DNA of 64,000 bases from Mesorhizobium caraganae (GCF_016836705.1 NZ_JAFCGY010000012.1:99090-163089); one strand, 5' to 3'. Shown: positions 34,347 through 43,101, numbered from the stretch's first letter. Program-made: numbers and translations. The notes: generated by a model from the letters alone, not told the origin.

Positions 34347-35582
34347 ATGACATCGCCCTTCACCGTCGCAATGACCGGCCAATCCTTGATTCACCACGAT
34401 GTCCGTGCGTCGCCCGACAGCGGCTTCCATGACATTGTGCAGATGTTGAAAACTGCCGATGTCGCCTTCACCAACTTGGAGACGACCGTAACGGGACGCC
34501 ACCCTGGCTGGCCGATGAAGGGATCGTTTTTCGGTTGTTCGGAGCCGTTTGTCCTCGACGTTCTGAAGGATATGGGCTTCAACACGCTGTCCTTGGCGAA
34601 CAACCACGCTTTTGACTTAGGTCCAGGTGGGGTCCTTTCCACGCTCGAGGAGGTGGAGGCTCGCGGGTTTCTCCATGCGGGCACAGGCCCTGACCGTGCC
34701 GCCGCGAGGACATCTCGTTCGAAGAAGATGGGAGCGAAGACGGTCGCATTGGCTGCCATGGACGCCGGGCCTGGCCCGGCGACAATGTATGCCGACGACG
34801 CAGCTTCGGACAGACCCGCCAGGCCGGGCGTTAACAGGCTAGAGGTGCGCCGGCTCTTCACTGTTGATCCTGAAAAGTTCGACATGCTGACCGCCATACA
34901 GTCGATATTCAAGAGCGGCGAGTTGGAGAGGGCAAACTATTACCAACCAGACGATCCGCCAGTCGTGAGCGACCCTCGCGACATCGACTTCTACGGGACG
35001 GTGTTCCGACGGTCGGTCCAGAATCGGCGGCACATTCTCATTGACCAAACCAGTGCGTCCAGTCAGCTTGCCGCGATAAACGAGTCCGCCCGCCGTGGCG
35101 AGTTCGTCATAGCCTATCTTCACCACCACCACTGGGAGGCCGACTGGCGCGAAGTTCCCGAGTGGGTGAGGGTATTCGCCAGGAGATGCGTCGACACAGG
35201 TGCGCGGATATTTGCCTGCCACGGTGCGCCTGTGCTGCAGCCGGTGGAGATATACAAATCGGCGCCACTGTTTTTTGGGCTCGGCAATTTTATCTTTCAC
35301 GTTCCAGAGCACGAAGCTGAGTGGAACTCGGCCGACGTCTGGAAAAGCGTGGTGGCCCTTTGCTCCTTCAATGAAGACGGAGCACTCTGTGGCATGTCAC
35401 TGGAACCGATCATCCTGGGTGGAGAGAAATCCCTTGAGACGGGGCTACCTCACACGAGGCGCGTGCCGGTACTAGCCAGGAGCGAGATGGGCCGCTCGAT
35501 CATCGAGGATCTTGCCCGGCGGTCGGCGTCATATGGCACGAAGATCGAAGCGGACCGCTGGTCGGGAAGGCTAGTCCTTTAA
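34347..35582 (+). CDS. CapA/PgsA-family metallophosphatase-like protein
   Basis: 411 residues of the CapA (poly-gamma-glutamate synthesis) family. Motifs present are FTVAMTGQSLIHHDVR, VAFTNLETTV, the SLANNHAFDLG metal-ligand loop, YLHHHHWEADW in place of the more usual hWG, and the ending GAPVLQPVEIYKSAPLFFGL. There is no signal peptide or membrane anchor, unlike capsule CapA/PgsA proteins. In this importer/racemase operon it more likely acts in the cytoplasm on a gamma-glutamyl or related D-amino-acid compound than in capsule synthesis. It lies 98 bases after the binding protein. Confidence 0.82.
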   Translation: MTSPFTVAMTGQSLIHHDVRASPDSGFHDIVQMLKTADVAFTNLETTVTGRHPGWPMKGSFFGCSEPFVLDVLKDMGFNTLSLANNHAFDLGPGGVLSTLEEVEARGFLHAGTGPDRAAARTSRSKKMGAKTVALAAMDAGPGPATMYADDAASDRPARPGVNRLEVRRLFTVDPEKFDMLTAIQSIFKSGELERANYYQPDDPPVVSDPRDIDFYGTVFRRSVQNRRHILIDQTSASSQLAAINESARRGEFVIAYLHHHHWEADWREVPEWVRVFARRCVDTGARIFACHGAPVLQPVEIYKSAPLFFGLGNFIFHVPEHEAEWNSADVWKSVVALCSFNEDGALCGMSLEPIILGGEKSLETGLPHTRRVPVLARSEMGRSIIEDLARRSASYGTKIEADRWSGRLVL

Positions 35583-35588
35583 GCGCTA

Positions 35589-35810
35589 CTACAGCGAGAG
35601 CATAGCGCGGCGACGTTGAATCTCACCTTGATCGAGAGTGTCGCGCACGTCTCTTCCAGATCGCCACGCTATACCCGGCATCGTCGAGGCTTCAAGCAGC
35701 GCCTCAGCCTCGTCGACCCGCAGGATGTCGCAGTCCTAGCCGGCAACTGCTCTTGTTCGGATCGTTCCAGACGACTGCATAGATCTCCGGTCGGATGGGA
35801 GGACATCGCA
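35589..35810 (-). pseudogene. Unrecognised frameshifted remnant
   Basis: The minus strand reads SEIYAVVWNDPNKSSCRLGL in one phase and, after a slip near 35735, CDILRVDEAEALLEASTMPG and IAWRSGRDVRDTLDQGEIQR in another, ending at TAG 35591-35589. Both parts look coding. No family could be named. Confidence 0.35.
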
Positions 35811-35865
35811 TTCTCGGCCGACTTCTTATGATGTCAGGACGCGCAAGCAAAGGCTTCGAAATTCC

Positions 35866-36377
35866 TCATCCTACGACAGGTATTGGGCCATCGGCCCAAG
35901 CTGTGATCTTGGCCAATTTTAAGGACGGATACGGAGCCCATAGATTTCCGAGTTCAAGTGCGGCCTCAAAGGGCCGGCTCGGCAGAAGCGCCACCTGATA
36001 AAATAGCGCCGCAGCCCTTGCCGAATGGCGCGCGGCAGCGACCCGCTTTCCTTCGCGGATCTCACCCCGGCCGCTGCCAACAGGATCAATCCCTTGAAGA
36101 ACTGGCGATGCTGAGCGCTTTGTTTCGCAGCGTGCCATAGAGGCTCCCAAGCTTCATGAGCTTCCCAGTAATAGCCGTGGTTGAAGAGGTCGATACCCCA
36201 TCGGAATGCGTGTGAGCTGAGTGCTTCCTCGACGGCAACAACGGTCACCGGGTCGCTTTGGTAACTGTGACCCAAGGGGTCGCGCACCGGATGTGGATGT
36301 TTGCCAGGAAGGTATGCGTAGCTCGGGAAATTCTTTTCCGGCAGCAAGCGAGGACGTGACATATACCCAGCAATCAT
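35866..36377 (-). pseudogene. DUF309 protein gene with an internal frameshift
   Basis: From ATG 36377 (or 36362) the frame reads MSRPRLLPEKNFPSYAYLPG and then the DUF309 core WGIDLFNHGYYWEAHEAWEP with FFKGLILLAAAGV. Near 36060 the family pattern moves to the next phase, continuing EGKRVAAARHSARAAALFYQ and ending at TGA 35868-35866. DUF309 proteins are small helical bundles of unknown function with a conserved HE.WE..W. The single indel may be a natural mutation or a sequencing error. Confidence 0.7.
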
Positions 36378-36420
36378 GAACGCACGTTGATGGCAATTCA
36401 CGTCACATGGAATCTGATGG

Positions 36421-36717
36421 GACATTCGTCGCGGTTGTGACTGGCATCCAGTCAAAGAGTCTTTCGTTAAGGGGCAGACGCGACACGCCCAGATCAGCGC
36501 GCCCGTTGAGCACATGCTCTGCGAGGTCCTGGTAGCTCCCGACTTGACGTGGAAGACGCAGGATCGGTCATGGACACGGATCTGCCTGACAGCCCGCGGG
36601 ATTAGGGTGAAGCAAAAGATGTCTGGCGCCGCGATGCCGATTGCATGACCTTCAATCCCTTTGAGCGCCGCGATCGACTTTCCAACCCTGTCCAGGCTCA
36701 GGAACGTTCCGGCGATC
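36421..36717 (-). pseudogene. Truncated second copy of the LysR regulator gene
   Basis: About 297 bases match 29054-29351 at close to 87% by eye, in the same strand. They encode GTFLSLDRVGKSIAALKGIE and GHAIGIAAPDIFCFTLIPRA of the effector domain, then lose frame. The HTH and C-terminus are absent. The copy is joined at about 36710 to an Lrp/AsnC HTH remnant (36717-36860), a junction that interrupts both. Confidence 0.8.
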
Positions 36718-36860
36718 GAGCCGCGCCTGAATTGTCGTGCGCGACACACCCAACCTCCGCGCGAGCACGGCGGTGGGCATGCGCGCGTCTTCTGCAAGCA
36801 GCACCAGAAGTTGGCGATTTTTGTCCGAAACCTGCGTTTCGTTAAATTCTCTCCTGCGAT
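36717..36860 (-). pseudogene. N-terminal remnant of an Lrp/AsnC-family regulator
   Basis: The minus strand reads NETQVSDKNRQLLVLLAEDA and RMPTAVLARRLGVSRTTIQA then RLDR, the winged HTH of Lrp/AsnC proteins (D..n..il..L..da R). No ATG is visible, and the effector (RAM) domain has been replaced by the LysR fragment. It points away from the saccharopine-dehydrogenase-like gene at 36957, the typical arrangement of an Lrp-type regulator divergent from its amino-acid catabolic target. Confidence 0.7.
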
Positions 36861-36956
36861 GCGACGAACGGAGGTCAGAATTTTATAAAAGTTAACACTA
36901 CAACCGCACCACCTGAGAGCATTACCGTCGGATATGGTGCTTTGCAGGAGGAAATA

Positions 36957-38072
36957 ATGAAGGATGTCGTCGTCATCGGATCTGGAAAGATCGGATCCAC
37001 GATCGCTCGGCTGCTTGCGGATAACGGGGACTATCATGTGACAGTCGTCGACCGCGGTGCCGAACAGCTGGCGGAAATTGAAAGTGGTCCAGCCCGTTCG
37101 ACGGCAATCCTCGATATCACCGACGAGGCAGCCTTGTCTGCGCTGATGTCCGGCAAATATGCGGTACTGAGCGCGGCGCCTTTCCAGCTGACGGTTACCA
37201 TCGCGACTGCTGCTGCAAAAGCTGGGGTGCATTATCTCGACCTCACCGAGGACGTAGAGTCCACTCGGCAGGTAAGGCGGATCGCCAAGACAGCCAAGAC
37301 CGCATTCATTCCACAATGCGGACTGGCGCCCGGCTTCATCTCCATCGTGGCGAGCGACCTTGCACGAAAGTTCGACAGCCTCGACAGCGTGCGGCTGCGC
37401 GTTGGTGCACTCCCGCAGTTTCCGAGCAACGCCTTGAACTACAACCTCACCTGGAGCACGGACGGGGTCATCAACGAGTACATCCAGCCCTGCCAGGCCG
37501 TCGTCAACGGCGAACTCGTTGAAGTGCCAGCACTGGAGGAACGCGAAGAATTCTCGCTCGACGGCGTCACCTATGAGGCCTTCAATACCTCCGGCGGATT
37601 GGGGACGCTCTGCGAAACGCTGAAGGGCAAGGTCAACACGCTCAACTATCGAACCATCCGCTATCCCGGTCACGCCGCCATCATGAAGGCGCTTTTGCAG
37701 GACTTGGGGCTACGGCACCGCCGTGAGGTACTGAAGGACATACTCGAACACGCACTGCCTACGACGCTACAGGACGTCGTGATCGTGTTCGTGGCTGTTT
37801 CCGGGCGAAGAAGTGGCCGCTTGATCCAGGAAACCTACGCGAACAAGATCTACAGCACGCAGATTGGAGGGCGCATCACGAGCGCGATCCAGGTTACGAC
37901 CGCTTCCAGCATCTGCGCGGTACTCGATCTGCTTGCTGGCGGGTATATCCCGGCCCACGGCTTCGTTCGCCAGGAGGACATTGCGCTCGACGCATTTCTG
38001 GGGAACCGCTTCGGTGTCTACTATCGGCAGGGAGAAGCGGTGAAGGGCCATGGCGTTACAGTTGCCGCATGA
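36957..38072 (+). CDS. Saccharopine-dehydrogenase-family oxidoreductase, lysine-dehydrogenase-like
   Basis: 371 residues; ATG 36957 follows GGAGGAA. The N-terminal Rossmann fold is VVVIGSGKIGSTIARLLADN, followed by a DITDEAAL acidic loop, SAAPFQLTVTIATAAAKAGV and HYLDLTED. The catalytic domain is of the Sacchrp_dh_C type (QCGLAPGFISIVASDLARKF, GTLCETLKGKVNTLNYRTIR, YPGHAAIMKALLQDLG). The length and motifs match bacterial L-lysine or related dehydrogenases acting on the epsilon- or alpha-amino group. The Lrp-type remnant next door and the KamA remnant downstream support a lysine-linked role, but a reductase on another amino acid is possible. Confidence 0.85.
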   Translation: MKDVVVIGSGKIGSTIARLLADNGDYHVTVVDRGAEQLAEIESGPARSTAILDITDEAALSALMSGKYAVLSAAPFQLTVTIATAAAKAGVHYLDLTEDVESTRQVRRIAKTAKTAFIPQCGLAPGFISIVASDLARKFDSLDSVRLRVGALPQFPSNALNYNLTWSTDGVINEYIQPCQAVVNGELVEVPALEEREEFSLDGVTYEAFNTSGGLGTLCETLKGKVNTLNYRTIRYPGHAAIMKALLQDLGLRHRREVLKDILEHALPTTLQDVVIVFVAVSGRRSGRLIQETYANKIYSTQIGGRITSAIQVTTASSICAVLDLLAGGYIPAHGFVRQEDIALDAFLGNRFGVYYRQGEAVKGHGVTVAA

Positions 38073-38080
38073 CCAGGCGT

Positions 38081-38170
38081 TTCCGAGATCGTGCGGTGCC
38101 AACGAAACAACTTGCGCCGTGCATCCGATGCGCGCCAACCGGTTCGGCAATCGAGCCTTCCCGGAACTGA
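38081..38170 (-). repeat. ~90 bp repeat, copy B (inverted relative to 29941-30030)
   Basis: Reverse complement of copy A with shared blocks CAGTTCCGGGAAGGCTCGAT, GGTTGGCGCGCATCG, TTTCGTTGGCAC, GATCTCG. It begins right after the lysine-dehydrogenase-like stop and ends exactly where the KamA-like reading of 38171-38309 stops, as if it cut that gene. Confidence 0.65.
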
Positions 38171-38309
38171 GCGATCCTCGCGGGTGATCTCTTTGCCCCC
38201 GATCAGCTCCTCGCGATAGCAGCAGCGACAGTGGGCGGAGCAGGTCACCGTCACATAGAGCAGACCAAGCTCATACTTATGGATCAGCCCTTCGCGCGGG
38301 CTATAGGTC
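38171..38309 (-). pseudogene. Lysine-2,3-aminomutase-like radical SAM fragment
   Basis: MTYSPREGLIHKYELGLLYV and TVTCSAHCRCCYREELIGGK EI contain the radical-SAM C-x3-C-x2-C pattern (CSAHCRCC) in the KamA context. The fragment is cut at copy B of the inverted repeat and lacks the rest of the barrel. Its ATG overlaps the stop of the IS66 remnant at 38311. A full-length lysine-2,3-aminomutase-like gene is at 60239. Confidence 0.65.
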
Positions 38310-38310
38310 A

Positions 38311-38640
38311 TTTGCTTGCCCTGGATTTTCGTCGAGATCGTAGGTCTCTTTCGGGCTGGCTTTCACCAGCGTTTGCATGGGTCGGCTGCTCCGGTACGAT
38401 CGTCGCTTGCACGAAACCGCAGACGCCACCTTTGCCAAGCCGACCCTCGCGATACGCCTTGCGACAGGCAAACAGCAGTGGGTTGGAAATCCCATGGCGC
38501 CGCGCTGTCGCGGATGCCTGCCGCGGAGCCGAATTGCCATCCTCGACGATCCGCAGCTTCTCCTCCTCCGACCAGCGGCGCCGGCGGCCAGTGCCAACAA
38601 TCTCGAGACGAGTGACTGGCGACAGTCAGTAGCGATATCC
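38311..38640 (-). pseudogene. IS66-family OrfA (TnpA) remnant, frameshifted
   Basis: After a short out-of-phase N-terminus (MDIATDCRQSLVSRL), the minus strand reads EIVGTGRRRRWSEEEKLRIV and EDGNSAPRQASATARRHGIS, NPLLFACRKAYREGRLGKGG, the helix-turn-helix of IS66 OrfA. It ends near 38310. OrfB and OrfC are absent. Confidence 0.75.
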
Positions 38641-39164
38641 ATACCGACCGTCAGCTACACCCTCACTTGGCCCGCAAGGCAGTTTCCCTCTGACTCGTAC
38701 CCAGCGACTGGCCAGTCCTCGTTTCAAAAAACCTTCAAATAATTTTGCGGGATCTTTGCACTTCCCAATTGCCGACAATGGTACGTTCATTTTCCTTTTT
38801 GAGATCGGGCGCGACCAAGACGCCGCCCGGCATTGGATGGCCCGACAGTTCCGCTTCGATACAACTGTTCAGGTATTGGTTCCGCAGATGCCAGATGTCT
38901 TTCAGGCGGTGCCGCTTGCTACCGAAGGGTGCAGAAGCGAACAGTCCAGCTGTAGATGGTGGTGTAATCGCCCAATGGCTCGCTGCGCCATCGTCTCTTT
39001 TAAATGATATCAGCTGAGAGATCGGGCCAAGTGCCAATCCGCTCGAAGCAAGATTGAGGCAAGTCGAAATGGCCTCCCAAGAATCGCAAGTTTGCGGAAA
39101 CTGTCCAAGGGCCGCTCGTCACACCGACTGTAATCAAATGCAATCGATCCAACAGGAGCCGAAC
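38641..39164. other. Intergenic region before the MATE gene
   Basis: No gene supported. A minus-strand frame near 38750-38950 (RLKDIWHLRNQYLNSCIEAE, SGHPMPGGVLVAPDLKKENE) looks partly coding but has no start context or family. The MATE promoter must lie in the last ~150 bases. Confidence 0.35.
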
Positions 39165-40505
39165 GTGGCAAAGAAGACGTCGATTCAAGGCTCCACGCCA
39201 TTCAGGGTAACCCATCGGCAGGTACTGGCAATTGCCATTCCGATGACGCTCGCATATCTCACGACGCCGCTGCTTGGCCTCGTTGGTACGGCCGTAGTTG
39301 GCCGGTTCGGTGATGCAGCTTTAGTTGGGGGTCTTGCCGCCGGAGCGGCGGTCTTCGACATCGTTTTCGCTGCCTTCAATTTCTTGCGCTCCGGCACGAC
39401 AGCACTAGTCGCCCAGGCTTTCGGGAGAAACGACGCTCTGGAAGAGAAGGCGGTCTTCTGGCGGGCGCTTGTCATCGCTGCAATTTCTGGCCTGGGCCTG
39501 GTCTTGTTTTCGCCGTTGATTGCCGTGGTTGGCGAATGGTTCATGAACACGGAACAGCGTGTGACCGCCGCGATGGATTTGTACATTCGCGTCCGTCTTA
39601 TCGCAGCACCTGCTGCCTTCATTAACTATACAATTCTCGGCTACTTCCTAGGCTGCGGCAATTCAGTCCTCGGCCTTCTCCTGCAACTTCTCCTGAACGG
39701 GATGAATGTCGCCCTCTCGATCCTTCTAGGTCTTTATCTCGGTTGGGGCATTTCAGGCGTCGCCTGGGGGACTGTCTTCAGTGAAGGCGTCGCCATGGTC
39801 GCCGGGATGACAATCCTCTTGGTCCGCTTCCGCGCGATGCCGAAAATGTCGCGCCAACTTACGTTCAACATGGCGGCAATAGGGCGAATGCTTTACGTCA
39901 GCGGTGACATAGTGACCCCTTCTTGCATGCTCCTGGGTGCCTTTATGCTGTTTACGAGACAGAGCGCCCAGCTTGGCGCGTTGACCCTCGCCACTAATGC
40001 GGTCCTGATGCATATATTCCTGGTCGCGGCCTATTTTCTTGATGGGTTTGGAGCAGCGGCCGAGCAACTCGTCGGGCGAGCGCTTGGTGCCCGTTATCAG
40101 CCGGCTTTTTCACAAGCCGTTAAGCTGACCGCAGGCTGGGGACTTGCGCTTGCGGTTCTTGCGAGCGTTGTGATCTTCGCGTTCGGTGAACATCTCATTG
40201 GCGCCATAACAAAGGCAGCTGATGTGCGAGCCGAGGCGGCTCTCTATCTTCCTTGGGCGGCCTTCGCAGCACCGAGCGGCGCGCTCGCACTTCAGATGAC
40301 CGGCGTCTTCGTGGGCGCAACTTGGTGGCTCGACGTGCGCAATATGATGCTCCTATCCTTCGCGGCCTTTGTCACAACTTTGTTTGCATTCGGCCAGTTG
40401 TTCGGCAATCATGGACTTTGGGCCGCTTTTCACATTTTTCAACTGCTGCGAGGGGTAAGCTTGTTGCTGGTACTGCGCCGCCGCGCCGGCACCGCCTTTG
40501 CGTAG
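39165..40505 (+). CDS. MATE-family multidrug/toxin efflux transporter (DinF/NorM-like)
   Basis: About 446 residues with twelve membrane helices in two MatE halves: IAIPMTLAYLTTPLLGLVGT at the start, GFGAAAEQLVGRALGARYQP in the second half. GTG 39165 has AGGAG six bases ahead; earlier in-frame starts at 39054, 39069 and 39138 are possible but weaker. MATE proteins export cationic compounds using H+ or Na+ gradients; the DinF branch is the best fit. It is monocistronic, between IS66 and IS5 remnants. Confidence 0.87.
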   Translation: MAKKTSIQGSTPFRVTHRQVLAIAIPMTLAYLTTPLLGLVGTAVVGRFGDAALVGGLAAGAAVFDIVFAAFNFLRSGTTALVAQAFGRNDALEEKAVFWRALVIAAISGLGLVLFSPLIAVVGEWFMNTEQRVTAAMDLYIRVRLIAAPAAFINYTILGYFLGCGNSVLGLLLQLLLNGMNVALSILLGLYLGWGISGVAWGTVFSEGVAMVAGMTILLVRFRAMPKMSRQLTFNMAAIGRMLYVSGDIVTPSCMLLGAFMLFTRQSAQLGALTLATNAVLMHIFLVAAYFLDGFGAAAEQLVGRALGARYQPAFSQAVKLTAGWGLALAVLASVVIFAFGEHLIGAITKAADVRAEAALYLPWAAFAAPSGALALQMTGVFVGATWWLDVRNMMLLSFAAFVTTLFAFGQLFGNHGLWAAFHIFQLLRGVSLLLVLRRRAGTAFA

Positions 40506-40532
40506 ACCAGTCGATATGCCGTCCGTCACTTA

Positions 40533-41421
40533 GGGCCTGTTGCGCAGTTGAGAGCGCTGGCGGGAATGGAATGCGGCGGGTTGTTGCTTGTCTTTCCGGG
40601 GATTTTGCGTTTGGTTTTGAGCTCCGGGCGGCGGTTCGGCCTATACGGCCGGGCTGCAGGCGCACCTATCCTGTGATGGCGGCCCATCGGCGCATGTTAA
40701 AGGCGATCGCCGCCAATGTCACTTGGGCGCTGGCCTTCGCCAGCCCGACATAGCGGATGGTGGTCAGCCTCATGCGGTTCTTGAGCGTCGCGAAGGTGGT
40801 CTCCACCGCCGCGCGGCGTCTGGCGATCAAGCGGTTGTAGTGTTTGAGCCGCGGCGGCAACGGATGGTGCTTGTTGGGCCGCCGTGCGATGCGAGGCTTC
40901 TTGCCTTCGGCCTTGAGCCGGGCGCGACGGGCATGGGTGTCGTAGGCGGCGTCCGCCCACACCGTCTTCTCGTCGCCGCAGATCAAATGATCGGCCATCA
41001 CCGTGTCGTTGACGTTGGCCGGTGTGGTGATCACTTTGCGGATCAGGCCCGAACCCTCGTCCACTGCGACATGAGCCTTGTAGCCTAAGGTGAAGCCGCT
41101 CTTGCCCTGCCGCACGGTGGGGCGCGCGTCCGCATCCTTCGAGGCCCGCTCACCCGAAGGCAGCGATGAGACCGCATCGATCAGCGTGGCATCCAGCATC
41201 GTGCCACGCTTCAGGATCACGCCGGCCTTCTCCAACTGCCGGTCCAGTTCGCCAAACAGCTTCTCAAGCAGACCTTCGCCGACAAGCAGATTGCGCAGCG
41301 GAAGATCGACGCGGTGGACCAAGTAAACGAGATTGCTGCGTTGCACTACCAAGAGTAGCTCGGTGCGACGATCCTCCAGCCATTGTGCGCGGGCCAGCGA
41401 TTCGGCGGCACGTCGAAGCAT
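40533..41421 (-). pseudogene. IS5-family transposase and left terminus, N-terminally degenerate
   Basis: The minus strand encodes the DDE transposase part RGTMLDATLIDAVSSLPSGE, KSGFTLGYKAHVAVDEGSGL, VWADAAYDTHARRARLKAEG and LARRRAAVETTFATLKNRMR-like helices ending at 40666. The first ~60 residues (RTELLLVVQRSNLVYLVHRV) do not follow the family, so the 5' end is damaged. GGGCCTGTTGCGCAG at 40533 looks like the element's terminal repeat; its partner is missing beyond 41421, where other IS debris abuts. Confidence 0.75.
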
Positions 41422-41460
41422 GCGATGAATGCGGCCACCGGCGCATCGCCGTCAACACCT
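41404..41460 (+). pseudogene. IS91-family zinc-binding-domain fragment
   Basis: RHVEACDECGHRRIAVNTC on the plus strand is the CxxCGH zinc-knuckle of IS91-type transposases. It is followed directly by the 14-base inverted repeat at 41461 and faces the N-terminal fragment on the opposite strand at 41540-41720. In an intact element the two would be adjacent and co-oriented. Confidence 0.6.
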
Positions 41461-41503
41461 GCCTTATGGGCCAAGTCCGCGTTACAGAATTGGCCCATAA
41501 GGC
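41461..41503. repeat. 14-base perfect inverted repeat between opposed IS91 fragments
   Basis: GCCTTATGGGCCAA (41461-41474) and TTGGCCCATAAGGC (41490-41503) are perfect complements with a 15-base loop. It lies precisely between two inverted pieces of the same transposase type, so it probably marks a rearrangement junction or a terminus of another element, not a terminator (no U-run). Confidence 0.6.
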
Positions 41504-41539
41504 AGCTAACGAGCAACGCCAATTACCTGTCGCGACAGG

Positions 41540-41720
41540 CATTCCCCCCGCTGCCAAGCGCCGCGGTCCGGCACAGTTCGATCGCCGTCAGCATCATGCC
41601 GTGCGCGATAGGGTTCGCCGCAGCAGCGGAAGATATCCGCCACTTCCGGCCCCGAGCGGGCCATCGCCGCTCCGCCGTCGCGAAGGCGTCGATCAGCCGG
41701 GCGACAGCCTCCCGCATCGA
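41540..41720 (-). pseudogene. IS91-family transposase N-terminal fragment, inverted
   Basis: The minus strand reads GPEVADIFRCCGEPYR in one phase and MMLTAIELCRTAALGSGGNA in the next, matching the start of IS91 transposases (VADIFR..G...R, AI..CRTAALGGH). It points the opposite way to the fragment at 41404. Confidence 0.6.
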
Positions 41721-41739
41721 TCATGATCCCGACTTCCGT

Positions 41740-41980
41740 CGCAGAAGAAGCAGCCCCACGAGCGCCATCGCCCCGATCCGCTCGAGCATATCTTTGACGC
41801 CGAAGTCATTCCGCTTCTCAAGGCCGCTCCCGGGATCCGGGCGGTCGCGGTTTATGACGAGATGCTGCGGGGCATCCGGAGTTGTCCGAAGGCATGCGTC
41901 GTACGCTTGAGCGGCGAATCGGAGCATGGCGAGCCGAGCAGCGAAATCGACGCGCTTATGCCCTGGAACCACGCCGTTTG
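41740..41980 (+). pseudogene. IS21-family IstA fragment
   Basis: The plus strand reads RPDPLEHIFDAEVIPLLKAA and PGIRAVAVYDEMLRG, and in a shifted phase from ~41872 RRTLERRIGAWRAEQRNRRA, the linker and second helix-turn-helix of IS21 IstA. The catalytic core and IstB are absent. Confidence 0.6.
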
Positions 41981-42058
41981 ACGGCCTCAGTTACAGGCGT
42001 CGGCAAATGGTGCCACTTGCGCAGAGCCTACCTGTATTGGGAGCTGGACTTTGCATTC

Positions 42059-42075
42059 GCATTGGATAGCAATGC
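42059..42075. promoter_or_regulatory. Dyad operator candidate upstream of the first iclR gene
   Basis: GCATTG-GATAG-CAATGC, perfect six-base arms with a five-base centre, ending 38 bases before the iclR ATG at 42113. The same ATTG-N5-CAAT arrangement occurs at 46365, 48613 and 48720. Likely IclR-family binding site (autoregulation). Confidence 0.6.
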
Positions 42076-42112
42076 GCACGGGGTGGCATTCCGGTATGAA
42101 TTGGGAGTGACG

Positions 42113-42925
42113 ATGCTCGATAACAAGAACAAGAGCAGGGCTGGGCTCAATTCACTCGCTTCATTCTCGAAGCCCAACGTCGATGAACGGCTCTATCTGG
42201 GAACTATCGAGAAAGGGCTGCTTATCCTTGATACCTTCTGTGCCAATCCTCGCCCCATGACATTATCGGAAGTCTCGGAAGCGTCTGGGTTGAATAAAAG
42301 TGCAACCCAGCGCGTGCTCTACACGTTGCGGGCGCTCAGGTACCTAACTCAGAACGAAATAACGCGGCAATATTCTCTGTCAGCGAGGGCTATGAATATC
42401 GGAAATGCCTACCTACGCAGCAATCCCATAGTTGAAGTAACCTTTCCATACCTGCTCGAGGCCAACAAACGATCACAGGAGACCGTCAACCTGGCGGAGC
42501 TCGATGGTTCCGACATCATATTTATCTCGCGTGTTCCAAGCAGGAACGTGATGAGCTCGTACGTAACGGTTGGTACGCGCCTCCCCGCTTTCGTCACGGC
42601 GCCAGGGCGCGCCATCCTTGCGAACCTTGAGCCCGCCTCAATCAATGAGATTCTGCACACGATCAGCAATCGGCAAAGAATTCTCAAACAATTGGAGGGA
42701 GTGCGCCAAAAGGGCTTCTCCATAACCGACCAGGAGGCGATACCTGGAGACATCTCGACGGCCGCGCCGGTGTTTGGCTACGATAACAAAGTTATAGCTG
42801 CTGTTAATATCGCGGCTTCGACCGCCAATTGGACGCCTGAGAGAGTGGAGGCTACACTCAGCCCGATCACAGTTGATATCGCTCGCCAGATGTCCAAAGT
42901 TGTTTCCCAGTACAGGCGGACATAA
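42113..42925 (+). CDS. IclR-family transcriptional regulator, copy 1
   Basis: 270 residues from ATG 42113 (GGGAG ahead). The N-terminal winged HTH is LYLGTIEKGLLILDTFCANP, SEVSEASGLNKSATQRVLYT and LRALRYLTQNE; the C-terminal effector domain includes VNLAELDGSDIIFISRVPSR, LPAFVTAPGRAILANL and DISTAAPVFGYDNKVIAAVN. It is about 85-90% identical by eye to the IclR protein at 47734-48576, which points toward it. The pair encloses the P5C-reductase, CoA-ligase and hydratase genes. An operator-like dyad is 38 bases upstream of each copy. Confidence 0.9.
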   Translation: MLDNKNKSRAGLNSLASFSKPNVDERLYLGTIEKGLLILDTFCANPRPMTLSEVSEASGLNKSATQRVLYTLRALRYLTQNEITRQYSLSARAMNIGNAYLRSNPIVEVTFPYLLEANKRSQETVNLAELDGSDIIFISRVPSRNVMSSYVTVGTRLPAFVTAPGRAILANLEPASINEILHTISNRQRILKQLEGVRQKGFSITDQEAIPGDISTAAPVFGYDNKVIAAVNIAASTANWTPERVEATLSPITVDIARQMSKVVSQYRRT

Positions 42926-43101
42926 GCTGAAAAAAACGGTCCCCTACCCGATCGACGAATTGGACCGTAGGATCGTTCAAACGTAATTGTGTGCTAACGC
43001 ACGCTCCGTCTTCCGTTTTATGCCGCCGGTACAGAGAGCAACAAGAGGTGTTGCCGTGCAAGGGCGAGCTAAGTCACCGAGAAAACTGATTGCGCGAGTA
43101 T
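42926..43101. other. Short convergent intergenic region
   Basis: No gene. Lies between the convergent iclR copy 1 and proC-like gene; a terminator is expected but no clear hairpin with U-run was found. Confidence 0.3.

Noticed and set aside
35919..37673. 584-codon minus-strand frame spanning the DUF309, LysR and Lrp remnants
   Set aside because: It is an accidental join of pieces in different original phases and antisense sequence of the lysine-dehydrogenase-like gene.
41461..41503. Terminator or attenuator hairpin
   Set aside because: No U-run and no gene on either side that it could serve; it lies between IS fragments.
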